Of a DNA stretch of 12,544 bases, positions 1-7,569 are shown piece by piece; position 1 is the first letter of the stretch; every line of letters begins with the position of its first letter. Origin of the DNA: Coriobacteriaceae bacterium. Lineage in GTDB: Bacteria > Actinomycetota > Coriobacteriia > Coriobacteriales > Eggerthellaceae. Where the stretch lies: the NCBI GenBank assembly GCA_004555335.1, contig SFII01000033.1:1-12544 (forward strand). The letters run 5' to 3'. The notes under the pieces are model-generated. The model was not told where the DNA came from. It made no database searches and was given only the letters and a program-made list of their open reading frames with translations. Position numbers and translations under genes: made by a program.

Positions 1-1
1 C

Positions 2-820
2 CGCACCAGTCCCTTCGCCTTCACCGGCAACAAGTTCGAATTCCGCATGCCCGGTTCGCAGGTGAACCTGGCCGATGCCAATACCATCCTGAACACCGCC
101 GTGGCGCACGAGCTCAAGAAGTTCGCCGATGCCACCGAGGGTCTGGATGGCGACGAATTCCGCGATGCCGCCTATGATTACGTGATCGCGAGCTTCGCCG
201 AGCACAAGCGCATCATCTTCAACGGCAACGGCTATTCCCGCGAGTGGGAGGAAGAAGCCGAGCGCCGCGGTTTGGCGAACCATCGCAATACCGCCGAGGC
301 GCTGCCCTGCTTCGTCGACCAGAAGTCCATCGACCTGTTCGCGGAGTTCGGCGTGCTCACCGAAACGGAGGTGCGCAGCCGTTACGAGGTGAAGCTGGAC
401 AAGTACATCAAGCTCATGAACATCGAGGCGACGGTGATGGAGCGTATGGCGCGCCGCACCTACCTGCCCGTCATCAGCGCGTATTCCACCAAGGTCGCCA
501 ATGGCCTGACCGTGAAGGCCGAGGCATTGAAGCAGATCATCCCCGAGGCTTCCTACAAGGAAATGATGCCCTACGAATACCGCGAGCTCAAGCTGCTGGT
601 CGGCGGGGTGAACGAGATCTACGCCGCAGTCGACGAGCTGCGCGACGTGCATGCCGAAGCCGCATCCCAGCCTACTTCCCAGGAACAGGCGAACTACTAT
701 GCGGACAAGGTGGTTCCCGTCATGGAGCGCCTGCGTGCCGCCGTCGATGCGATGGAGCCCATCGTTGCCCACGACTACTGGCCCGTACCCACCTACAACG
801 ACATCCTGTTCTACGCGTAA
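2..820 (+). CDS. glnN: Type III glutamine synthetase, C-terminal part (5' end outside window)
   Basis: Glutamine synthetase makes glutamine from glutamate, ammonia and ATP in the cytoplasm. The frame is open from base 2 and gives 272 residues, where full GSIII enzymes are roughly 700, so only the C-terminal third is here. The first visible residues, RTSPFAFTGNKFEFRMPGS, match the strongly conserved GSIII catalytic-core block, followed by VNLADANTILNTAVAHEL where family members usually read a variant of SxxxxPNTVLNTIVAE. The rest is the helical GSIII-specific C-terminal region, ending in YWPVPTYNDILFYA before TAA at 818-820. The true start is upstream of the window; the internal ATG at 47 lies within the conserved block and is not a start. 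A strong hairpin 52 bp after the stop suggests transcription ends here. The family call is firm; the symbol glnN follows common usage for GSIII. Confidence 0.93.
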   Translation, partial: RTSPFAFTGNKFEFRMPGSQVNLADANTILNTAVAHELKKFADATEGLDGDEFRDAAYDYVIASFAEHKRIIFNGNGYSREWEEEAERRGLANHRNTAEALPCFVDQKSIDLFAEFGVLTETEVRSRYEVKLDKYIKLMNIEATVMERMARRTYLPVISAYSTKVANGLTVKAEALKQIIPEASYKEMMPYEYRELKLLVGGVNEIYAAVDELRDVHAEAASQPTSQEQANYYADKVVPVMERLRAAVDAMEPIVAHDYWPVPTYNDILFYA

Positions 821-872
821 TCGATCGCTTTCGGGCGGCTTGCCCGCGAAGGCGAAGACAATCGAACGCACC

Positions 873-897
873 GCGACCCCTGCCATGCAGGGGTCGC
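873..897 (+). terminator. Intrinsic terminator-like hairpin after glutamine synthetase
   Basis: The arms at 873-883 (GCGACCCCTGC) and 887-897 (GCAGGGGTCGC) form a perfect 11-bp stem with a three-base loop (CAT). Only TTG and scattered T follow, so the U-tract is weak, but position and strength fit termination of the upstream gene. Confidence 0.7.
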
Positions 898-1021
898 TTG
901 CTGTTCGGGGTGTGGAACGGGTGCGGCTGCGGCCCTTCGGCTCGTGCTTCGGCTCATGTTGCCCGGTGGGACCGTTCTCTCTTCCGGCTGTCGCCGTTGC
1001 TGTGGGATGTCCCGGGCAAAA

Positions 1022-1049
1022 GCAAGCGCCCTTCGGAAAGGGCGCTTGC
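1022..1049 (-). terminator. Intrinsic terminator of the macro-domain gene
   Basis: The arms at 1022-1033 (GCAAGCGCCCTT) and 1038-1049 form a perfect 12-bp stem around a four-base loop. Read on the minus strand, the stem is followed directly by TTTTG, so it works in the direction of the gene ending at 1101, about 50 bp downstream of its stop. The 125 bp between this hairpin and the plus-strand one at 873-897 separates two converging units. That stretch holds only a loose 8-bp inverted repeat (959-966 with 1012-1019) and no credible gene. Confidence 0.75.
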
Positions 1050-1100
1050 GAGCGGGCGGATGCCGCGGTGCGGTTACCGGGAGGAGTTGCGGGCTGTAGC

Positions 1101-1961
1101 CTAGCTGCGGAAGGTGACGCCTTCGGGCAGCTCGATACCTTCGATGCTGAATTCCTCGTCCTCTTCTTCCTCAACGGGAGCGGCCTTGACGGGTTCGGGT
1201 GCCTTGGGAGTGCCGAAGACGGCATCGAATTCGTCGAAGCAGGCGCGGGGGACGGAGAAGACCACCTTCTTCAGGCTGCCGGGGTGCGCGTCGATCCATG
1301 CCTTGAACAGGTCGATGACCTGGCTTGCGGGATAACCCTGGCGTCCGCAACCGAAGGCGCCCACGATCAGGGTCTCGGTGCCGTTTGCCACGGCGATGCG
1401 CAGGATGGCCTCGATGCGCTGCGCCAGGCACTGGTCCGCCTCGCGTTCGGAGCGGTTGTTCTCTAACGCGCGGGTGCGGTTGGGTTCGGGGATGCCGATC
1501 AGGTCCGCCTTGCGGATGTTGCCGTCACGGGAGAAGCTGATCTGGGGCATGAACAGCGCACGGTCGGTGAACAGCATTCCGCGCGAGAAGCCGCGGTTCT
1601 TGGTATGGTATTGGGTCCTCAGGCCGCAGAGCACCTGGTACAGGTTGCTTTCGGAGCAGAGCATCTGCTCGGGGCCGAAGGCGCCGTCTTCGTAGTTGCC
1701 GCCGGGCTTGGTGAAGGTGACAGGGAAGGCAACCGTGACCTTGCCGCTTTCGCGGTAGAGGGCGTTGACCGAAAACTGGGTGGTGACCTCGGTTTCGGTG
1801 GCCTCGAAGGCCGCCTCGGGGATTTCCAGCTCGCGGCCCTCGCCATCTTCGTAGATGACGGTGGCTTCCACGCAGGCCTTGGTGTCGGAAGCGAATGCGC
1901 CCTTCATGAGGGCGTTGTGCTTCTGGGCCTGGGCCTTCCTTTCTTCCTTGATATCTGCCAT
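1101..1961 (-). CDS. Microbial-PARG/macro-domain protein, TIGR02452 type
   Basis: This 286-residue protein starts at ATG (1959-1961) behind AAAGGAG. Its layout is that of TIGR02452/microbial poly(ADP-ribose) glycohydrolase-like proteins: a conserved PGG loop (residues 86-88), then PEQMLCSESNLY (97-108), and a C-terminal macro-domain block VGAFGCGRQGYPASQVIDLFKAWI (200-223). Family members bind ADP-ribose, and active PARGs remove it from proteins. Typical members read PGGG...AQEExLCRxSxLY; here the glycine triplet is GGN and QEE is PEQ, so the catalytic second glutamate is Gln99. Hydrolase activity is therefore doubtful and a binding role is possible. Residues 264-270 form an acidic run before a short tail. 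It is the last gene of a minus-strand run, 79 bp after the small membrane protein, and has its own terminator. The family call is good; activity and substrate are unknown. Confidence 0.8.
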   Translation of the reverse strand: MADIKEERKAQAQKHNALMKGAFASDTKACVEATVIYEDGEGRELEIPEAAFEATETEVTTQFSVNALYRESGKVTVAFPVTFTKPGGNYEDGAFGPEQMLCSESNLYQVLCGLRTQYHTKNRGFSRGMLFTDRALFMPQISFSRDGNIRKADLIGIPEPNRTRALENNRSEREADQCLAQRIEAILRIAVANGTETLIVGAFGCGRQGYPASQVIDLFKAWIDAHPGSLKKVVFSVPRACFDEFDAVFGTPKAPEPVKAAPVEEEEDEEFSIEGIELPEGVTFRS

Positions 1962-2040
1962 CGGGGTCTCCTTTCCTCGAGGTGCTTCGATTGCGTGTGT
2001 TGCGCCTTTGCCGCCGACGGAGGCTTTTCGGCTTCGGGGT

Positions 2041-2235
2041 TTAGCGGCGGCGCTTCTTGGACTTCTTCTTCGGCTGGGGCTTGTTCTTGTTCATCCTGGT
2101 GACGATCAGGGTTGCGATCAGCGTCACGAGAAGGATTCCGATTCCCAGCTCGGGCTGCCCCTGCGAGTAGATGTACAGGCCCAGCGCGCCAAGGAAGAAC
2201 GCCAGCAGCGCGATGGGCAGGTTATTGCTGTTCAA
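2041..2235 (-). CDS. Small two-helix membrane protein with basic tail
   Basis: I do not recognise a named family. The 64-residue product has two hydrophobic stretches (about residues 7-23 and 31-46) separated by a short polar turn, then a strongly basic tail (49-64, ending KKKSKKRRR), which by the positive-inside rule should face the cytoplasm. The start is TTG at 2233-2235, with GGAAGGAAG a few bases upstream. It lies inside the 3' end of the lipoprotein gene, a 14-bp overlap in a different frame that suggests translational coupling. The 79 bp after its stop, before the macro-domain gene, contain only a weak GCCGA/TCGGC dyad on the minus strand. It may anchor or partner the lipoprotein, but that is inference from position only. 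Confidence 0.72.
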   Translation of the reverse strand: MNSNNLPIALLAFFLGALGLYIYSQGQPELGIGILLVTLIATLIVTRMNKNKPQPKKKSKKRRR

Positions 2236-2878
2236 CTTCGCTTCCTTCCTGGTCGGTATCTGCGGCTTCGGTCGACTCCGCTTCCTCGGTCTGGATGGTC
2301 AACAGGTAATTGGGGCTTGCGTTGGCAAGCTGGCCCATGCCCTTCAGGGAGGCGATGGCCTGGTTGACCTGCACACCTTCCGCGGTATGCACGAGCACGA
2401 TCGCCTTACCGGAAGCACCCTTCTGGACCTTTTCGTCGCGGATTTCGCCAACCACCATCATCTCATTGCCGATACGGGTTTCTTCGATGAAGTCGCAAAG
2501 TGAAAGCTGACGGTTGATATCGGGGATGCTCGCGTTACGCTTGAGCGTTATCAGCACTTCGCCTTCGGTGTATTCGGTGCCGGCACCTGCACTTGCGATC
2601 CCGGTTTCTTCCTCTGCCTCCTCGGGTGTGGGAAGGGGGATGGTTTCTTCCGTTCCCATTTCCTCGAGTTCCGAGATGGGCAGGTTTTTGGATGCGATGT
2701 CCATCGCGATCCTTTCGATGGGGCCGATGGGCGCAGCGACATCGGCTTGTTCTGCGGGAGCCTGGCAGGCGGCAAGCGAAAGGGCTGCGACGGCGGCGAG
2801 ACCGACGAGAGCGAGGGGTTTCACGTGAAACACCTTGTTCGGCGGCTTCGGTTTCTGGCTTATCGTCCTGTGGTCCAT
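2222..2878 (-). CDS. Lipoprotein with stand-alone subtilase-propeptide-like domain
   Basis: The 218-residue protein starts at ATG (2876-2878) behind AAGGAG. A basic leader (residues 1-20) precedes a hydrophobic segment (21-37) and the lipobox LAAC with Cys38, so it should be lipidated and held on the outer face of the membrane. Residues 39-104 are an acidic, Pro/Ala/Glu-rich linker. Residues about 105-195 run EGEVLITLKRN...VNQAIASLKGMGQLANASPNYLLT, resembling subtilase propeptide/fervidolysin N-terminal domains, which begin with a strand like GEVLVKFK and end near V.yAePNY. No protease domain follows; the protein ends in an acidic tail. Such a domain could act as a protease inhibitor or chaperone, but this is inference. 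The start of the gene (codons 16-20) is also a parS site. It overlaps the next small gene by 14 bp and appears to lead a minus-strand operon. Confidence 0.75.
   Translation of the reverse strand: MDHRTISQKPKPPNKVFHVKPLALVGLAAVAALSLAACQAPAEQADVAAPIGPIERIAMDIASKNLPISELEEMGTEETIPLPTPEEAEEETGIASAGAGTEYTEGEVLITLKRNASIPDINRQLSLCDFIEETRIGNEMMVVGEIRDEKVQKGASGKAIVLVHTAEGVQVNQAIASLKGMGQLANASPNYLLTIQTEEAESTEAADTDQEGSEVEQQ
2817..2832. other. parS-like ParB-binding site
   Basis: The 16-mer GGTTTCACGTGAAACA matches the consensus chromosomal parS (TGTTTCACGTGAAACA) at 15 of 16 positions, and its inner 14 bp (2818-2831) is a perfect palindrome. It lies inside the lipoprotein gene and encodes residues VFHVK before the hydrophobic part of the signal peptide, a region tolerant of sequence. 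ParB loads at such sites for chromosome segregation, and they usually cluster near the replication origin. The two other CACGTG hexamers in the window lack the flanking arms. Confidence 0.8.
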
Positions 2879-3004
2879 GCTTTCTCCTTAAGGCGCTATT
2901 CTCGCAGTCCATTCTAGCGGCTGGAGCGGGCGGGGTGCCTGCCAGACGGGTAAACTTGCAGAATGTGAATACTCCGCCTGGAAGCGAAAAGGAGGCTTGG
3001 GGAA

Positions 3005-3391
3005 ATGATCTGCGGAATCGGGGTCGATATGGTGACGGTGTCGGACATGGAGCGCCGCGTGGCGCGTATGAGTCCCGGCGCCCTTGCCCGCATGTTCACG
3101 CCTGCCGAGATAGAGGCATCCCTTGCCCGCGGAAACCGCCGTGCCGAATACCTGGCGACGCGCTTCGCGGCCAAGGAGGCGGTGTTCAAATCGCTCGCAC
3201 CCAGCCTTCCTGCGGGGACGCTGGATCTGCGCCGCATCGAGGTGCTGAATCGTGCGGACGGGAGTCCGTACGCGAACGCCGAAGAACCGTCGCTTGCCGC
3301 TGCCATGCAGAAAGCGGGCGTGGCGCATGTTCATCTTTCCATCACCACGGAAGGCGACTTCGCCTGCGCCTTCGCGGTTGCCGAAAAGTAA
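3005..3391 (+). CDS. acpS: Holo-[acyl-carrier-protein] synthase
   Basis: AcpS moves 4'-phosphopantetheine from coenzyme A to a serine of apo-acyl carrier protein, turning on fatty-acid synthesis. The 128-residue length is normal for the group I enzyme. The N-terminal block is ICGIGVDMV with Asp8, and the central block is ATRFAAKEAVFKSL with Glu58 and Lys62, the usual metal and substrate residues. DLRRIEVLNRADGSPY follows, and the C-terminus carries HLSITTEGDFACAF. In most homologues this last motif reads S(I/L)(S/T)H; here a threonine replaces the histidine. The start is ATG at 3005 behind AAAAGGAGG. The gene diverges from the lipoprotein gene across 126 bp and converges on the ABC transporter with an 11-bp gap and no visible terminator between. 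No clear promoter was recognised upstream. Confidence 0.92.
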   Translation: MICGIGVDMVTVSDMERRVARMSPGALARMFTPAEIEASLARGNRRAEYLATRFAAKEAVFKSLAPSLPAGTLDLRRIEVLNRADGSPYANAEEPSLAAAMQKAGVAHVHLSITTEGDFACAFAVAEK

Positions 3392-3402
3392 GGATCCCTT
3401 CC

Positions 3403-5193
<1,791 letters not shown>

Positions 5194-5245
5194 GCGCTTT
5201 TTCCTCTCCTCCTCCGTGCCGCATGTCCCGAGCGGGCGGGCTGTA

Positions 5246-5890
5246 TCAGTCGAACAGATCGACCAGCTCTTCGAAGCTGTGCACCGTGAAATCCGGGCTT
5301 TCCGCCTGCAGCCGTTCGGGTGGGAACACGCCCCAGGTGCACGCGATGGTGCGGCATCCCGCCGCGTTGCCCGCCGTGATATCGAAGGGGGCATCGCCTG
5401 CATAGGCGCATTCGCCTGCGGGGATGCCGAGCAGGCCGGCCCCGTGCAGGATGGGGCCGGGCTTGGGTTTGAATTCGGGGAAGTCGTCCGCTCCCACGCA
5501 GAAATCCAGGTACTGCGCGGCGCCTGTGATGGTAAGTCCCCGCCAGCAGAGGGCGTGCAGCTTGCTGGAAACCACGCCCAAGGCGTAACCTCGGCGCTTC
5601 AGCCGGGCAAGTCCTTCGATCACTCCCGGGAAGGCGCGGACCCGTTGGTCATGGACCGCATGGTTGTATTCGCGGAAGGCGCGCAACAGTTCGTCGTGCA
5701 CTTCCTGGTCTTCCGTGAAATCCCACATCTGCACGGTCAGGGGCTGCCCCACTTTCGCCATCAGGCGGGAATCGGGGAAGTCCCGGTGCAGCACGGTTTT
5801 GGTGGCGTGGCGGAAGCTGTCCAGGATCAACTGCCCGGTATCCACGAGCGTTCCGTCGTTGTCGAACATGATTCCGCGAACGTTTTTCAT
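5246..5890 (-). CDS. HAD-superfamily phosphatase, phosphoglycolate phosphatase-like
   Basis: The 214-residue protein has all four HAD motifs: motif I FDNDGTLVD with nucleophile Asp10 and acid/base Asp12, motif II Ser108/Ser109 (GVVSSK), motif III Lys141/Lys143 (FKPKPGP), and motif IV GDAPFD with Asp166 and Asp170. The helical insert between motifs I and II (about residues 18-85) is of the type 1 cap class. These features place it with Gph/PpaX-like small-molecule phosphatases in the cytoplasm; the exact substrate is not evident. The start is ATG at 5888-5890 behind AGGAAAGG. The frame is open to 6100, but that extension lacks HAD features and a better start. It is upstream of the ABC exporter on the same strand. 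The 238 bp on its other side, towards lysO, show no clear promoter or terminator, only a weak CCGCAT/ATGCGG dyad near 5986-6021. Confidence 0.88.
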   Translation of the reverse strand: MKNVRGIMFDNDGTLVDTGQLILDSFRHATKTVLHRDFPDSRLMAKVGQPLTVQMWDFTEDQEVHDELLRAFREYNHAVHDQRVRAFPGVIEGLARLKRRGYALGVVSSKLHALCWRGLTITGAAQYLDFCVGADDFPEFKPKPGPILHGAGLLGIPAGECAYAGDAPFDITAGNAAGCRTIACTWGVFPPERLQAESPDFTVHSFEELVDLFD

Positions 5891-6128
5891 GCGGTCTTCC
5901 TTTCCTCGGTCCATGGGAAGGGTAGCACAGGACGAAGCCCGCCTAGCGGTCTGCTTGGTGGAAGATGCCCGGATAACGCGGCGTACCGCATCGGGTCGGG
6001 TTCTGGTTGCAGGGCATGCGGCTCTTGCGCAGCCTTGCCTCTGGTGCCGGCTTGCCGTGCCGATGGGCGGTCCGGTGCGGCCAGGTGCGTCGGGGTGCAA
6101 AACGGGCGCGGAATCCGATGCGGATGGT

Positions 6129-7100
6129 CTATGCGCACAGGATGGGCACCAGGATGGGCACCACGATGGTCAGCACCAGGCCGCTCATGAACGAGTACAC
6201 GGCGGTGGCCCCGTTGGAGCTGCGTTCCACGATGGGCAGGCATACGTCCATGGCGGCGGCGCCTCCCAACCCGCAGCATTCGATGTATCCCACATGGCGC
6301 GCCACGATGGGGATGGTGATGATGGAAAGCAGCTCGCGCAGCACGTTGTGCATGAAGCTGATGGCGCTCACCATGACCATGCCGTGGTCCATGATGATGC
6401 TGGGGGCCAGGCTGTACCAGCCGAAGCCCGAGCCCACGATCAGGCAGTCCTTCAGGGAAAGCGGCAGGATCAAGCTGCATGCGGCAACGCCCAGCAGCGT
6501 GCCCACGATGACGGTGAAGGGGATGGCGAGCACGCGCAGGCCGGCGTTCCTGATGCTGCCGATAACGGTGCCCTCCACGCCCAAATCGATGCCGATGAGT
6601 GCGAGCAGGGTGCAAAGCCCCACGCGCACCACCACGGATGCGTTTGCGTTGAGCGTGTCGAAGCCGATGGCGCCGATGCGTAGGTTGGCGTAGCCCAGCG
6701 CGATGCCCAAGGTGACGGCGCAGACGATGAAGATGGTCATCTTGTCCACCTTCGCGCCGCCTTCGGCCTTGTCCTCTGCATGCGATTCCCTGCCGGAGGA
6801 CGCTTCGCCGACGACGCCGAAGCGGTTCATCCCCATGGCGCGGCGCACCGCGGTCAGGCACAGGGTGGTGCCCACCAGCGCGGATACCACCAGGGCGAGC
6901 GCCTGCAGCCCCACCACGTTCAGGTTGGAGACCACCTCGTCATTGGCGCCGATGCGCAGGCCCATGGTGAACACCACCACGGTAGCCACACAGGTGAGCG
7001 CGGGCGAAGCCCAGTCCGCCTTCTTCCCGAAGCGGCGCACGAGTGCGCCCGCGATGTAGCCGATGATGGTGATTCCGACGTAGAGGACCAGGTCTCCCAC
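6129..7100 (-). CDS. lysO: LysO-family lysine exporter
   Basis: The 323-residue hydrophobic protein matches the LysO (YbjE, DUF340) family of lysine exporters in the cytoplasmic membrane. The diagnostic C-terminal half has GSGFGWYSLAPSIIMDHG (223-240), FMHNVLRELLSIITIPIVAR (249-268) and AAAMDVCLPIVER (281-293), closely paralleling the GWYSL...DLARELLAI...SMDFTLPVLQR pattern of E. coli LysO. The N-terminal half holds about three helices and a hydrophilic stretch (about residues 95-120) before the second bundle. The start is GTG at 7098-7100 with AGGAAAGGA upstream. The gene diverges from a lysine-riboswitch-controlled transporter, which supports a lysine role. Its own leader starts from a separate minus-strand promoter and shows no riboswitch. 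Lysine specificity is inferred from family and context. Confidence 0.85.
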   Translation of the reverse strand: MGDLVLYVGITIIGYIAGALVRRFGKKADWASPALTCVATVVVFTMGLRIGANDEVVSNLNVVGLQALALVVSALVGTTLCLTAVRRAMGMNRFGVVGEASSGRESHAEDKAEGGAKVDKMTIFIVCAVTLGIALGYANLRIGAIGFDTLNANASVVVRVGLCTLLALIGIDLGVEGTVIGSIRNAGLRVLAIPFTVIVGTLLGVAACSLILPLSLKDCLIVGSGFGWYSLAPSIIMDHGMVMVSAISFMHNVLRELLSIITIPIVARHVGYIECCGLGGAAAMDVCLPIVERSSNGATAVYSFMSGLVLTIVVPILVPILCA

Positions 7101-7168
7101 GATGTTCCTTTCCTATGACGGGCCTGCAGATGCGACGGGCGTGCCATTGGGGCATGTCCGCCCGAAGG

Positions 7169-7198
7169 ATTATACATACTGCAGTCAGCTCATTGCAC
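7169..7198 (-). promoter_or_regulatory. Predicted promoter for lysO
   Basis: Read on the minus strand, a perfect TATAAT lies at 7174-7169, with a weak -35 (GTGCAA, 7198-7193) 18 bp upstream. Transcription would start near 7162, giving a leader of about 60 bases. The 8-bp palindrome ACTGCAGT (7178-7185) falls in the spacer. Confidence 0.55.
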
Positions 7199-7304
7199 TC
7201 CAGCGCTCTACTCTGTAAAAGCGCAGATCAGGCCGATAAGGGGTCGTTTCGCCCGAAGGCGCATCCTTTTTCCTCGAAAGCGTGGACGAGCGCGCTTCAT
7301 TGCG
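7178..7304. promoter_or_regulatory. Divergent regulatory region between lysO and lysW
   Basis: This stretch separates the two opposed -10 boxes and holds no credible gene. It contains the palindrome ACTGCAGT (7178-7185) next to the lysO -10 and a dyad GCGCT/AGCGC (7203-7207 and 7220-7224). Either could be an operator, but no regulator gene is present in the window to support this. Confidence 0.35.
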
Positions 7305-7310
7305 TATAAT
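7283..7310 (+). promoter_or_regulatory. Predicted promoter for the riboswitch/lysW transcript
   Basis: A perfect TATAAT (7305-7310) has TGGACG (7283-7288, four of six consensus positions) 16 bp upstream. The expected start is near 7317, just before the first paired bases of the lysine aptamer. Confidence 0.65.
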
Positions 7311-7331
7311 CGCACCGGTATATCAACATAT

Positions 7332-7501
7332 GGGCATGATAGAGGAGCGGTTTTCATCAGTAACCCCGGTAATGTGCGCGTCGGGCGCGCGGGGCGAAAG
7401 GGGAAGCCGCCGAAGGGCGCAGCGGCCGACGCCGGTGCGTGCCTGGGGCGCGGGATAAGATCCTGCGCACTGTCGCCTTCAAGCGGAGAGCTGTCATGGT
7501 C
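7332..7501 (+). promoter_or_regulatory. Lysine riboswitch (L box) aptamer
   Basis: Conserved L-box elements appear in order: AGAGGAGCGG just after the first helix (7341-7350), CAGTAA (7368-7373), AAAGGGGAAGCCGCCGAAG (7397-7415), a central GC-rich helical arm with GCCTGGGGCGCGGGA (7441-7455), CACTGTCGCC (7468-7477), and GGAGAGCTGTCATGG (7485-7499). The closing helix P1 pairs 7332-7342 with 7491-7501 with one mismatch. Lysine binding should stabilise P1. Its 3' strand CATGGTC (7495-7501) can instead pair with GGCCATG (7528-7534) of the downstream terminator. The layout therefore predicts transcription OFF with lysine and ON without it. Confidence 0.93.
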
Positions 7502-7526
7502 GAAGAGAATCCTTAGGGAATATCCA

Positions 7527-7555
7527 AGGCCATGCAATCATGGCCTGTTTTATTT
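7527..7555 (+). terminator. Riboswitch-controlled intrinsic terminator
   Basis: AGGCCATG (7527-7534) and CATGGCCT (7539-7546) form a perfect 8-bp stem with loop CAAT, followed by GTTTTATTT. It sits just upstream of the lysW ribosome-binding site. Its left arm is complementary, with one G-U pair, to the 3' strand of aptamer helix P1, which makes it the expression platform of the lysine riboswitch. Confidence 0.92.
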
Positions 7556-7569
7556 CCTGAGGAGGGAAC

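Noticed and set aside
5194..5403. 70-codon N-terminal extension of the ABC exporter
   Set aside because: The extension lies over the HAD gene's 3' end and lacks membrane or domain features; ATG at 5191-5193 has a strong Shine-Dalgarno sequence.
5891..6100. 70-codon N-terminal extension of the HAD phosphatase
   Set aside because: HAD motif I must be near the N-terminus; ATG at 5888-5890 with AGGAAAGG fits, while the extension is Arg/Ala-rich filler.
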